64,000 nucleotides of DNA, taken from the NCBI GenBank assembly GCA_947492375.1, contig CANLMI010000001.1, positions 1,054,001-1,118,000 on the forward strand, in the 5' to 3' direction. Shown in pieces: positions 50,806 through 59,991 of this stretch. The DNA comes from an uncultured Kordiimonas sp. Lineage in GTDB: Bacteria > Pseudomonadota > Alphaproteobacteria > Sphingomonadales > Kordiimonadaceae. The translations under genes and the position numbers were made by a program. The notes under the pieces were generated by a model. The model was not told the origin of the DNA, ran no database searches, and was given only the letters and a program-made list of their open reading frames with translations. Every line of letters begins with the position of its first letter. The first letter of the stretch is position 1.

Positions 50806-52281
50806 ATGCATATAAACCGTTTATTATGGTTAAGTACAGCGATCGCTGTCGGAGCCAGTACCGCTTACTCTCAGCAATCTAATCAAGAACAAGACTGGCT
50901 TAGTGACGGCGAAAAAGCCATCCAACAACGCCTTGTCATTACGCCTAACACCAAGCGTGCAAAGAACGTAATCTTATTTGTAGGTGATGGCATGGGGGTT
51001 TCGACCCTTACAGCAGGCCGTATCCGTGAAGCCCAGCTTCGCGGTGAAACCGGCGAAGAAAACCTTCTGGCCTTTGAAACTTTTCCATACACCGCGCTTG
51101 TCAAAACATACAATATTGATGCGCAAGTTCCGGATTCGGCCGGAACAGCATCTGCTTTGAACACTGGTTCCAAAACTCGCATCGGAGTTATTAATACCGG
51201 GCCAAATCAACCGCAAAGAGAATGCGCCGGCATGGCAGCGACAAATCTGACGCCGCTTGCATATTACGCGGAAAAAGTTGGCATGAGCACAGGTATCGTC
51301 AGCACAGCCAGATTAACACATGCAACACCAGCCGCAGTATATGCACACAGCCCGGCACGTGGCTGGGAAAACGATACAGAAATCCCAGAAGACAAACGCT
51401 CACCCGAATGCCGCGATATTGCACAACAAATCCTCGACAATATAAACGGTGACGGTATCGATGTTGCTCTTGGGGGTGGCAGACGAAACTTTCTCCCTGA
51501 AAGTAATGGCGGCCGCAGACAGGATGGTCTCAACATAACAGACGCGTGGGTAAAAAGCCGCGAAGGTGCAAAATATATAACAACGAATGACGAATTACAG
51601 AATGTTGATGTATCAAATACTAACCGGCTTCTTGGTCTTTTTGATAGCTCGCATATGGATTTCACGTCAGAAGGTAATCAAGATCAACCGCACCTGGCCG
51701 ACATGACAGAAGCAGCCATCAAGCTTTTATCCAAAAATGAAAACGGTTTTTATTTAATGGTAGAAGGTGGGCGCATAGATCATGCACACCACGGCGGCAA
51801 TGCTTTTAATGCACTTAACGAAACTGTCGCGCTTTCTGCTGCGGTTCGACGTGCGATTGAACTCGTTGACATCGAAGAAACACTGATCCTTGTAACCGCT
51901 GATCACAGCCATGTATTCACAATGGCCGGTTACCCCGAGCGCGGCAATCCTATTCTCGGCCTTGTCAAAGCGCCTTATAGTGAAGACGGAGAGTACACAA
52001 AAGGCACCGACGGCAAGCCCTACACCACACTCGGCTATCACAATGGCCGCGGCGCCATTAAAGGCGAACGCAAAGACTTGTCACATGAAGAAGTTTTGGA
52101 CCCAGAGTTTCAACAGCAAGCAGCTATTCCGACAGAAAGTGAAACCCACGGCGGCGAAGACGTAGCATTATTTGGAATTGGCCCATGGTCACATTTAGTG
52201 CGCGGTACGATGGAACAGAATGTAGTATTTCACATTATGGATCATGCGTTGGCTTTACGTGAGCGAGCCAAAGAAAAATAA
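50806..52281 (+). CDS. phoA: Alkaline phosphatase (PhoA family)
   Basis: A secreted phosphomonoesterase of about 491 residues. Signal region LLWLSTAIAVGASTAYSQQ. Active-site motifs: VGDGMGVST (metal Asp), PDSAGTASALNTG with the nucleophile Ser, EGGRIDHAHHGGNAF and VTADHSHVF (metal ligands). The ATG at 50806 starts directly before the signal peptide; a longer frame from 50767 adds 13 residues. It would release phosphate in the periplasm. Terminator downstream. Confidence 0.93.
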   Translation: MHINRLLWLSTAIAVGASTAYSQQSNQEQDWLSDGEKAIQQRLVITPNTKRAKNVILFVGDGMGVSTLTAGRIREAQLRGETGEENLLAFETFPYTALVKTYNIDAQVPDSAGTASALNTGSKTRIGVINTGPNQPQRECAGMAATNLTPLAYYAEKVGMSTGIVSTARLTHATPAAVYAHSPARGWENDTEIPEDKRSPECRDIAQQILDNINGDGIDVALGGGRRNFLPESNGGRRQDGLNITDAWVKSREGAKYITTNDELQNVDVSNTNRLLGLFDSSHMDFTSEGNQDQPHLADMTEAAIKLLSKNENGFYLMVEGGRIDHAHHGGNAFNALNETVALSAAVRRAIELVDIEETLILVTADHSHVFTMAGYPERGNPILGLVKAPYSEDGEYTKGTDGKPYTTLGYHNGRGAIKGERKDLSHEEVLDPEFQQQAAIPTESETHGGEDVALFGIGPWSHLVRGTMEQNVVFHIMDHALALRERAKEK

Positions 52282-52297
52282 TATGAGTGCTTAAAAT

Positions 52298-52327
52298 AAA
52301 AAAGCCTTCCTTTACGAAGGCTTTTTT
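52298..52327. terminator. Bidirectional terminator
   Basis: Stem AAAAAAGCCTTC / GAAGGCTTTTTT with a 6-base loop, between the convergent alkaline phosphatase and methyltransferase genes. Confidence 0.93.
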
Positions 52328-52329
52328 CA

Positions 52330-53097
52330 TTATGGCTTTCTAAATCGCATAATAAATCGATCAGTTCGGCCTCTAACCGATGGATCCCACATTGGAATAT
52401 CATGTGGATCATTAGCGTTAGCTAAAATATCACTCTGAGCCTCCAGAATAAAACCAACCGCCGTCATTTCCGCTTCTACAATAGCAGGGTCAATTCTATG
52501 CAATTTCTGCGCAATGCTATGCTCAGACCCCGGTAAAGCGGCGTGATCAATAACGCCCACAACACCGCCACTTTTTACACCTTTGAAAATCTCTTGCAGC
52601 ATTTTATTCACATCAAACTCGGGCCAATCTTCAGTGCGAATATAAAAATCATGATACGCCAGCGCCATAATTGCCAAATCATACCGATTTTCAACTAATC
52701 GCAGTTCCGGTGGCTCAGCTTCTAACAATTCCACATTGCCTAGCCTGTTACCTTTATAGCGTTCTTCAAGGTCATAGCTGAGAATACTCAAATACGCCTG
52801 GTTATTGTGCGCAGTAACCTGCCCTGTTTTCCCAACTGAGCGCGACAAAATTTCAGTATAATATCCACCGCCAGAGAATATATCGAGTACTGTATCGCCT
52901 TCTTTCAAGCCCATAAAGTCAAGAACTTCCGCAGGCTTTCTAAGAGGATCCCTATTTTTATCTGCGCGCTTTCTATCTGGAGACGATAGCGCCTCTTCAA
53001 TAAATCCAGCGTCAAACGCCAACAATGAAGATGCATTAGAAAAACCAACACACAATGCCAGACCACCTACAGCCAGAAAACCAGAAATCTTCTTCAT
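52330..53097 (-). CDS. Class I SAM-dependent methyltransferase-like protein with signal peptide
   Basis: A 255-residue protein. An apparent signal peptide (GFLAVGGLALCVGFSNASS) precedes a methyltransferase fold with VLDIFSGGGYYTEILSRSVG, LAIMALAYHDFYIR and GGVVGVIDHAALPGSEHS. This matches the COG4798 predicted-methyltransferase family, members of which are often exported even though SAM is cytoplasmic. A role as a binding protein or an activity with an exported cofactor are alternatives. The RBS GAGGAC precedes the start. Confidence 0.8.
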   Translation of the reverse strand: MKKISGFLAVGGLALCVGFSNASSLLAFDAGFIEEALSSPDRKRADKNRDPLRKPAEVLDFMGLKEGDTVLDIFSGGGYYTEILSRSVGKTGQVTAHNNQAYLSILSYDLEERYKGNRLGNVELLEAEPPELRLVENRYDLAIMALAYHDFYIRTEDWPEFDVNKMLQEIFKGVKSGGVVGVIDHAALPGSEHSIAQKLHRIDPAIVEAEMTAVGFILEAQSDILANANDPHDIPMWDPSVRGRTDRFIMRFRKP

Positions 53098-53193
53098 AAC
53101 GTCCTCGTATAAAGAGCAAATTTATATTCACTCATTCATTAAATACTAATACACAACAGCAATTTATTATTATTTTAACACGAAAATCAAAAA

Positions 53194-53691
53194 CTAAGAT
53201 GAATATTTTTCGATCGCATCATTCAAACTATCAGTCAGTTTTTTTCCTATTTCACCGCCGTCACCACTTACACGGCCACGAATAACTGCTCGCATAGAAT
53301 CAATATGTGATTTAACAAGCTCAACACGATTATCTGCAAAATCACTTGATCCAGAAGTAAAGCCATAGAGCGAGTCAGCAAAGGCCGTAATCAATGGATA
53401 TCCAAAAGTTCCCCCCTGACCTTTCATGTCATGTGCCATATGATTAATTGCCTCGAAACAATCACGGCGATCTTCCGGTGTATCAACACAGCGTCCATGC
53501 TGTTCCTGAAGTTTTGCAATCAAACCTGACACCCAATCAGGATAATCCTCTGACATCTTACTGAGTGCTTGCTGAGCAGCCTCTAATGCCTCTTCAGAAA
53601 TTGCAGCTTTGCCGCCGCCAAGCCCTGCGGTTTTTTCTCGCAATCTATTTTGAAAACGATAAAATCTTACGATAACAGGTTTATTAGCCAC
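53194..53691 (-). CDS. Hpt-domain phosphotransfer protein
   Basis: A protein of about 165 residues with the histidine phosphotransfer motif HDMKGQGGTFGYPLI near its middle, preceded by NHMA. The long helices around it fit an Hpt four-helix bundle. I choose the GTG at 53691 because GGAGG lies seven bases upstream and the start overlaps the response-regulator stop by eight bases. An alternative ATG at 53721 would overlap more and lack such a signal. Works with the upstream response regulator. Confidence 0.82.
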   Translation of the reverse strand: MANKPVIVRFYRFQNRLREKTAGLGGGKAAISEEALEAAQQALSKMSEDYPDWVSGLIAKLQEQHGRCVDTPEDRRDCFEAINHMAHDMKGQGGTFGYPLITAFADSLYGFTSGSSDFADNRVELVKSHIDSMRAVIRGRVSGDGGEIGKKLTDSLNDAIEKYSS

Positions 53692-54235
53692 GGATGACCT
53701 CCACACCTTCACTTTTATCATTGAGAACGCGCCGATCTGGCCCGCTGATATTTACCCGTTGTCGGCGTCGGTCTGGCCCAAAATAGTCTTTAGTGTGAAC
53801 AAACTGCCTCGGGCGCTCAATGATGGAGGTTAGTTTCTCACCAATATTTTTAATTGTGAATGGCTTCGCCAGCATCTCGGTAACACCCATTTCTCTGGCT
53901 TGTAGCACTCGCTCAGGCTCAGTGTAACTCGTGATCATGACGAAAGGGACAAACCTATCAGGGCTATCTTTATGGCGCCTAACCCAGCGCAAGAACATCA
54001 TGCCGTCAACGGGCGACATATCCCAATTGGAAATGACAATATCAATCTGCTGAACCCCGACTTTCATGGGTTCATTTTTAACTTGTTGAAGAAAGTTAAT
54101 AGCATCTCCACCGTGCTCAAGTGCATACACATTGCCAACACCAAGCACTTTAAGCGAGTTAATAAGCAGTGATCGAATGAACGGGCTATCTTCCGCTAAA
54201 AGAACATTTAATCGATCAAAATCATAATCACTCAT
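53684..54235 (-). CDS. Single-domain response regulator (CheY-like) with C-terminal tail
   Basis: A 183-residue protein with a REC domain (about residues 10-130): VLLAEDSPFIRSLL, the phosphoacceptor in DIVISNWDMSPVDG, VMITSYTEP and MLAKPFTIKNIGEKL. The tail has two copies of GPDRR, in YFGPDRRRQ and ISGPDRRVLN. No output domain. Together with the Hpt genes on either side it forms a kinase-less phosphorelay module. Confidence 0.92.
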   Translation of the reverse strand: MSDYDFDRLNVLLAEDSPFIRSLLINSLKVLGVGNVYALEHGGDAINFLQQVKNEPMKVGVQQIDIVISNWDMSPVDGMMFLRWVRRHKDSPDRFVPFVMITSYTEPERVLQAREMGVTEMLAKPFTIKNIGEKLTSIIERPRQFVHTKDYFGPDRRRQRVNISGPDRRVLNDKSEGVEVIRG

Positions 54236-54357
54236 AGAAACCCTTTACCTTACAGCGTGTGTGCTGACCACACAGCTCAGAAAATGTTAGTATTTCTTAG
54301 GCGGAACCTATAGTTACGTCAATAAATTCTCGTATTTTATACCGTCAAATGATTGAC

Positions 54358-54744
54358 TTAAGACAAAAGCCCTTGGATATGGGCAATCAATTCATCCAAG
54401 CGGACCTTCAATTCATGAAGGCAGCGCTCCCGGTCTTCATTATTAATAAAGGGGGCGTCCAGAAACTCGGCACGCTCACCCTGTTTTGCCGTTCTCCAGG
54501 CACCAAGCCCTCTTGCCGCTCCCTTAAGCTTGTGCGCCCGCTCTTTCCAATTATCCGTATCTGCGCTCAGCAACAGTTCATAATACTCGGGTGCATTTTC
54601 TATAAAAACACTCAAGGCTTTATCGCGTATTTCATCGCTACCGCCGGTATATTCCGACAGATGAGCGATATCCAGAATAACACTTTCGTCCCAATCTGTA
54701 TTCACAATGCCCCCTTTGACACAAATATTCTTAGCCTTAAGCAT
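54358..54744 (-). CDS. Hpt-domain protein, second copy
   Basis: A 128-residue Hpt protein with the phosphoryl-accepting His in AHKLKGAARGLGAWRTAKQG (near residue 77). ALSVFIENAPEYYELLLSAD is typical of Hpt helix A-B. It is upstream of the response regulator on the same strand with a 122-base gap. With two Hpt proteins and one regulator, the sensor kinase must be encoded elsewhere. Confidence 0.85.
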   Translation of the reverse strand: MLKAKNICVKGGIVNTDWDESVILDIAHLSEYTGGSDEIRDKALSVFIENAPEYYELLLSADTDNWKERAHKLKGAARGLGAWRTAKQGERAEFLDAPFINNEDRERCLHELKVRLDELIAHIQGLLS

Positions 54745-54871
54745 CTATGTAATTACATAACTGTTTAGGTCATTTTTATCCAACAGAATATAATATTGTC
54801 CAGATATTAAAAGAATGCCTCATCAAATTTATAAAGCCAATCAAAACCGACTTAAACATTACGCATATTTA

Positions 54872-55153
54872 CTACTGGTCGGCGATTTCACGCCCTGCCA
54901 CGGTCAACTTACAGACTAACCAGTCAGGTTTTAAGGGGTTATTATACCAAGGTTCACACCAACCTTTCGATAAACAAGCCCTGATAGTCTGTTCCTTAAA
55001 CCGTTGCCCATTTTGGTCGAACAGGGGTAATTTACCCCCCGGTTGGCTCAATCCACGTTGTAAATATTGCAACTGAACACGCGTTGGCCTTGCATGAGCT
55101 TTTGTTTTCATGTCATCAGCAATATTTTTAACCCTTTTCCGATGCGCTTCCAT
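54872..55153 (-). CDS. Hypothetical protein, 93 aa
   Basis: A 93-residue basic protein with no signal or TM segment. RPTRVQLQYLQRGLSQPGGK is followed by RFKEQTIRACLSKGWCEPWY and LKPDWLVCKLTVAGREIADQ. The pattern suggests a small winged-helix-like domain. The start is not strongly marked. I recognise no named family; related small proteins probably occur in other alphaproteobacteria. Confidence 0.6.
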   Translation of the reverse strand: MEAHRKRVKNIADDMKTKAHARPTRVQLQYLQRGLSQPGGKLPLFDQNGQRFKEQTIRACLSKGWCEPWYNNPLKPDWLVCKLTVAGREIADQ

Positions 55154-55484
55154 CTTATTGGTTCCGCAATAATTTTTGATGAAGTATCAACAAGATCATA
55201 ATCATGCCACATCTTAAGCGCAAGCTAATGTGCATATAGGCGCAGGATATACCCCAAAATAATAAGCTAACACTTATCGAAACAGAATTGTTATATACGT
55301 TCTCAGGTCCGGCAAAACCAAGGTGAATTAATTTTTGATGCTCATTGTATTTTATTAGACTTAATGCAATTCATGCTGTTCAATGTCACTAAGCATAAGC
55401 ATTATAGAAAGTGAGGTCGCCCTCACCTGATATGAAACAAAATATTTTCATACGATACGCTACAAGGCACAAGCAATCATAACG
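55154..55484. other. 331-base intergenic region with a hairpin
   Basis: AT-rich divergent region. It contains a perfect 6-bp hairpin, GTGAGG-TCGC-CCTCAC (55411-55426), about 60 bases before the coiled-coil gene. No T-run follows it, so it may be a leader RNA element. No gene was found here; a minus-strand frame at 55389-55760 overlaps the coiled-coil gene and lacks family features. Confidence 0.5.
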
Positions 55485-58247
55485 ATGAAACAAGAAGACA
55501 TACAAAACCTTAAAATGTCTGAACATACAGACCAAGAAAGCACGACCGCACAGGGTGAAGCATCCCTTGAGGAACAACAAGGACGGCGAATGCTGCCTGT
55601 TATGTTGGCTCTTGGTTTTAGTATAGTCTGGGCAGTTGCCTGTGGATACGGTATCTATGAATACTTTTCTTCTATTCCTACCCCGACCGAAATTGCCAGC
55701 TTGATAGCAGCTTTTAGTACACCAATAGCTATTTTTTGGTTGATCGCCCTCGCATTCCAAAGAACAGACCCTTTGCTTGAGCGAAGGCTCGCGATCGCCA
55801 ACAATCTACACAAGGCTGTTGCTCCGGTTGAAATTGCCGAAGACAGATTACGTAATCTGAATAAATCACTCAAAACTGAATTATCAAATATTGAAGCCGT
55901 ATCCGAACTTGCTGCCGAACGTATCGGAAATCTTGAAAATCGCTTTCAGGAACAAATTTCCAACCTATTTTCAGCAACAGCAGATACCGAAGCAAAAACG
56001 ACCAGTATAAGAGATGTTCTGGCTCGCGAACGTGACAGCCTTGGAACGCTTTCAAGCGATTTGGAACGCCGCTTTCTAACATTGGAAAAAACGGTCAATA
56101 CAATTGCAGAAACCCTCGAACAAGCAGGGCATTCAGTTAACTCGAACGCAAATACAGCGAAGTCAAAACTGGATGAAAGCCTTCAAGACTATAGCGAAAC
56201 AGCGGCTGAGCTTGAAGCACGCATTCAAATCGTTCAACGCGGTGTAGAAGCACAAACAGGCCAAATTCTGGATGCAGCCGAAACCGTAGAAGATAGACTT
56301 TCCGCAATCAATCAAAGTGTCATCAACAGTATGGGCGATTTCAAGGAAGACATTAACGGCCTTGAAAACCGATCAAGTGATCTGACACATCATATGAATA
56401 CGCAGGCAACTGTTTTAAAAGAACTGGCTGAACTAGCTGCCCTTGAATCAGCCAAGATAGAAGAAAGCCTCAAGACCCATGTTTCAGAAGTGCGGACAGC
56501 AGCAGATGACGCGCTAGAGCGCACGAATAACGTTAGTGAAATTGTTTCAAACCGTGCGCAAGCGATGTCAACAAAGGTTATCGAAACTGTTGAAACCGCA
56601 AAAAGTATGCTGGAAGAAGCAAGCACTACCTTAGAGCAACACTGCGAGAGTGCGTTAAAAACCAGCAATGAATTAAATCAGAAAACCACCGAGCAAACCG
56701 AAGAAACTGGCGCGGCTATCAAAGCCCAAGCGGAAGCATTTGACGCAATGCTAAGCGATAGTTTTGCGCGCGCAAAGAACACGCTTGAAGAAACCTCAAG
56801 CCTTTTAAGTAATAATGCTGCCAAAGCCGTGGATGAAGCCGAGGCAACAGCTGAGCGAACATTACAGCATATCAGGCAGCTACGCGCAGGTATTGAAGAT
56901 CAGATGCGCGAACTTGCAGAAGCAGGCAGCGCTTCCAAGGACAGCCTAATCGAAAGCGCTGATCAGTTAGCTGAAAAAGCCGCTGGCATAATAGAAGGCG
57001 CAGGTTCGATTAATGCAGAATTCGGCACCGCCAGAGAACAGATGGATGACCATAGTAGCGCGATAACGGAAGCACTTAATGATACCCGGATGAAACTCTC
57101 ACGCCTTGAAGAAGACCTGATGACACAGCGGCATATATTACAGACAGCATCCGACGCTTCAGCCGAAAGCGTTATCGAAGCCGCAGAAAGATTTATTCAA
57201 CAAACTGATGAAATACAACGAGCTGGCGAAGTTTCCAGCAAATTAATCGAAGAAAACGCTCATGATCTCGCCAAAACTATTTCCCTAGTGAATGATGCCG
57301 GCGAGTTGTCAGGCGCTACTTTAAACACATCGCTTAATACGCTTTCGGAAAACACTGAAAAATTAAGAACTGAACTAACCGAGACAGGGCGCTCGCTTGC
57401 CAGCGCTTTTGATGCCTTTGCAGGCGAGCGTGAACGTATCCAGCGCGAAAGCGAAGACAGTGTTACAAAAATCAATCAGGCATCCAATGCCATGAACAAA
57501 GAAGCAAGTGATTTGTTACAAAACTCGGTCGATGTATCCAATCAGCTTGATGCCGCCGCACAGAGCCTGTTGGATCAAACAAGCCGTATTGAAGAAAACC
57601 TGAAGACTTCGACCCTTTCAACTCAAGAAGAGCTTTCGGCCACCATGCAGGATATTGGCGATAAAGCAAGCGAGCGCATCACGTACCTTAAGGAAGAAAT
57701 GCATGCGACGCTTAACCAGGTCCTAAGCGAATACGGCGAAAACGCAGAACGCGCAGAAAAAGAAAGCGCGCTTCTTGCCATGCGACTGGGTAACGAAGCC
57801 AGCCGTATCAGCGAAACGGCTGATCAGTTTGTCGAAAAATCGCAAGAGATCGAAGCACGGATTGGCTCTGCTACCAAAAATGAATTTGCTCGTATATCAA
57901 AACTGTTGATGGAGAGTATTCAATCAACATCGATTGATATCAATAAGGCCCTGTCCACCGACATTCCAGACGAAACCTGGAGCAAATATATGGACGGTGA
58001 CAGATCGATCTTTATGCGTCGTTCGCTTAAAATGGGTGACAGAAAAACCCGCAAAGTTATTGCTGATAAATTTAAAACCGATAGTGAATTCCGTGAAGCA
58101 GTTTCCCGCTATTGCCGTGACTTTGAAAGCATGATGGAACGTGCCATGATTGGGGATAAAGGCAGTGTAATGTCAGTTACGTTGCTTTCAAGCGATATGG
58201 GCAAATTATATATATTGCTTGGACAATCGCTTAAAAAATTCTCATAA
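55485..58247 (+). CDS. Two-TM coiled-coil protein, TipN-like polarity factor candidate
   Basis: A 920-residue protein. Residues about 36-59 and 68-91 are membrane helices, so both termini face the cytoplasm. The remainder is an almost unbroken Ala/Glu/Ser/Thr-rich coiled coil (for example NLNKSLKTELSNIEAVSELA) up to about residue 830, followed by a compact C-terminal domain with SIFMRRSLKMGDRKTRKVIA and FREAVSRYCRDFESMMERAM. Length and topology resemble Caulobacter TipN, a birth-scar marker that positions the flagellum. Sequence identity cannot be judged by eye; MCP-like or other structural proteins are alternatives. The start codon is uncertain (55485 or 55515). Confidence 0.65.
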   Translation: MKQEDIQNLKMSEHTDQESTTAQGEASLEEQQGRRMLPVMLALGFSIVWAVACGYGIYEYFSSIPTPTEIASLIAAFSTPIAIFWLIALAFQRTDPLLERRLAIANNLHKAVAPVEIAEDRLRNLNKSLKTELSNIEAVSELAAERIGNLENRFQEQISNLFSATADTEAKTTSIRDVLARERDSLGTLSSDLERRFLTLEKTVNTIAETLEQAGHSVNSNANTAKSKLDESLQDYSETAAELEARIQIVQRGVEAQTGQILDAAETVEDRLSAINQSVINSMGDFKEDINGLENRSSDLTHHMNTQATVLKELAELAALESAKIEESLKTHVSEVRTAADDALERTNNVSEIVSNRAQAMSTKVIETVETAKSMLEEASTTLEQHCESALKTSNELNQKTTEQTEETGAAIKAQAEAFDAMLSDSFARAKNTLEETSSLLSNNAAKAVDEAEATAERTLQHIRQLRAGIEDQMRELAEAGSASKDSLIESADQLAEKAAGIIEGAGSINAEFGTAREQMDDHSSAITEALNDTRMKLSRLEEDLMTQRHILQTASDASAESVIEAAERFIQQTDEIQRAGEVSSKLIEENAHDLAKTISLVNDAGELSGATLNTSLNTLSENTEKLRTELTETGRSLASAFDAFAGERERIQRESEDSVTKINQASNAMNKEASDLLQNSVDVSNQLDAAAQSLLDQTSRIEENLKTSTLSTQEELSATMQDIGDKASERITYLKEEMHATLNQVLSEYGENAERAEKESALLAMRLGNEASRISETADQFVEKSQEIEARIGSATKNEFARISKLLMESIQSTSIDINKALSTDIPDETWSKYMDGDRSIFMRRSLKMGDRKTRKVIADKFKTDSEFREAVSRYCRDFESMMERAMIGDKGSVMSVTLLSSDMGKLYILLGQSLKKFS

Positions 58248-58306
58248 AGAACCTTTAAGGGATGTATATCTGTTTATGGGTATACAAGGGGTAAGGGAAA
58301 ATCAGT

Positions 58307-59389
58307 ATGAACCGCGTTAAATCCGCATTTGCCTGCGCATTAACCGCAAGCACGCTTATTCTTAATGGATGTAGTTCCCACAAAAACGATGAAAAAACAG
58401 ATGGTTCTCAAGACATTCAAAATGTTGAATGGCGCATGACGAGCACCTACCCCTCATCGCTCTTGATTATCGGTACGATGGGAAAACGTGTTCAGGAACA
58501 AATAGAAGACCTAACTGCCGGTTCTGTCAAAATCAATTTTCATGAACCCGGTGTACTAGCGCCGCCTTTTGAGACATTTGATGCTGTTAGTTACGGTGCG
58601 ATTGACGCAGGCTGGTCTACCCCCGGCTATTGGGCGGGAAAAGTGCCTGCACTGCAATTGTTTGCGTCCGTGCCTTTCGGGCCGTCAGCGCCTGAGTATC
58701 TTGCGTGGTATGATTACGGCGGCGGGCGTGCAATGTTCGAAGACTTATATCACGAACACAATGTCCACAGCATTATTTGCGGTCTAAGCCCGCCAGAGGC
58801 TGCCGGATGGTTCAAGGAAGAGATTAAAACGATTGAAGACTTTCAGGGGCTAAAAATACGGTTTTTTGGCCTCGGCGGTAAGGTATTAGAAGAAGTTGGC
58901 GCATCGCCGCAGTTAATAGCGGGCGGAGAGATATATCAGGCCTTAGAACTCGGTGTTATCGATGCCAGCGAATATTCGATGCCTGCTGTTGATTATAACC
59001 TTGGCCTCTATCAGGTTGCCAAACATTATTATTTTCCCGGCTGGCACCAACAATCCACATTCTATGAACTGATGATCAATTTGAAATCATGGAATGCCCT
59101 TCATGCAACGCAGCAGAAACAAATAGAAGCCGCCTGTGCCGCCAATATCAGAAACGGCATTTCTGAAGGCGAAGCACTGCAAGCTGATGCAATAGAAAAA
59201 CTATTAGCTGAAGGCGTACAATTTCATGAGCTATCGCCTGAAATTCTCGCTGAACTCAGAAAAGCATGGAGCAAGGTTGCAAGCGACCTCGCTGAAAGTG
59301 ATGAAGACTTTGCCCGTGTTTGGCAATCATTGCAGGGTTTTCGCGCCCGTTATAAAAGCTGGGCAAATCGCGGATACTTGAAGGAATAA
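58307..59389 (+). CDS. dctP: TRAP transporter substrate-binding lipoprotein (DctP family, TakP-like)
   Basis: A 360-residue periplasmic binding protein. The lipobox LNGC places an acylated Cys near residue 22, so it is membrane-anchored. Family motifs: GLKIRFFGLGGKVLEEVGAS, GGEIYQALELGVIDASEYSM and HYYFPGWHQQSTFYELMIN. This pattern resembles the TakP group that binds 2-oxo acids. It is the first of three adjacent TRAP genes; the ligand is inferred. Confidence 0.9.
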   Translation: MNRVKSAFACALTASTLILNGCSSHKNDEKTDGSQDIQNVEWRMTSTYPSSLLIIGTMGKRVQEQIEDLTAGSVKINFHEPGVLAPPFETFDAVSYGAIDAGWSTPGYWAGKVPALQLFASVPFGPSAPEYLAWYDYGGGRAMFEDLYHEHNVHSIICGLSPPEAAGWFKEEIKTIEDFQGLKIRFFGLGGKVLEEVGASPQLIAGGEIYQALELGVIDASEYSMPAVDYNLGLYQVAKHYYFPGWHQQSTFYELMINLKSWNALHATQQKQIEAACAANIRNGISEGEALQADAIEKLLAEGVQFHELSPEILAELRKAWSKVASDLAESDEDFARVWQSLQGFRARYKSWANRGYLKE

Positions 59390-59391
59390 GA

Positions 59392-59991
59392 ATGGATCGT
59401 CTTCTTACGCTTTCAAGAAACCTTAGTCGTTTTGTAAGCCTCATCGGTAAAGTTGGCGCCTGGTCGATTATCGGTTTGATCGTCGTCATTATGCTCGACG
59501 TGACACTGCGGCGCTGGTTTGTTATCGGTTCGACAAAATTACAAGAACTGGAATGGCACCTTCACGGCGCCCTGTTCCTGATGTGCCTTGGTTGGGCATA
59601 CCTGAAAAATACCCATGTACGGATCGAGCTTGTAAGCGAACGCATGACAGCAAAAGCCCGTGCATGGGTCGAATTGACCGGAATACTGATATTTCTCATT
59701 CCCTATGTCACTGCAATCATCGCTTTCGGTTTTGATTATGTCGACTTTAGTTATCGATATGACGAAGGGTCGGCATCACCAACGGGTCTACCAAACCGTT
59801 GGATAATCAAGTCACTCATTGTTTTTGGCTTTATTGTTTTGGGTATAGCGGCAATCTCGCGCCTCCTAGAATGCATTGTCTATCTGTTCGGCACACCAGA
59901 GCAAAAGCAGCAAACGTCCCTCGCGCCATCACTGGATAATCTTGACGACACTGTCGCTAAATCTGATTATTCCGAGGAGCGTGCCCTATGA
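59392..59991 (+). CDS. dctQ: TRAP transporter small permease (DctQ)
   Basis: A 199-residue protein with four membrane helices. IGLIVVIMLDVTLRRWFVIG and the DctQ-type ELEWHLHGALFLMCLGWAYL are present. The C-terminus is an acidic cytoplasmic tail. It starts two bases after the dctP stop and overlaps dctM by four bases (ATGA). It pairs with DctM to form the membrane part of the transporter. Confidence 0.94.
   Translation: MDRLLTLSRNLSRFVSLIGKVGAWSIIGLIVVIMLDVTLRRWFVIGSTKLQELEWHLHGALFLMCLGWAYLKNTHVRIELVSERMTAKARAWVELTGILIFLIPYVTAIIAFGFDYVDFSYRYDEGSASPTGLPNRWIIKSLIVFGFIVLGIAAISRLLECIVYLFGTPEQKQQTSLAPSLDNLDDTVAKSDYSEERAL

Noticed and set aside
55389-55760. 123-codon minus-strand frame at the start of the coiled-coil gene
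   Set aside because: It overlaps the better-supported plus-strand gene and has no domain or start signal.
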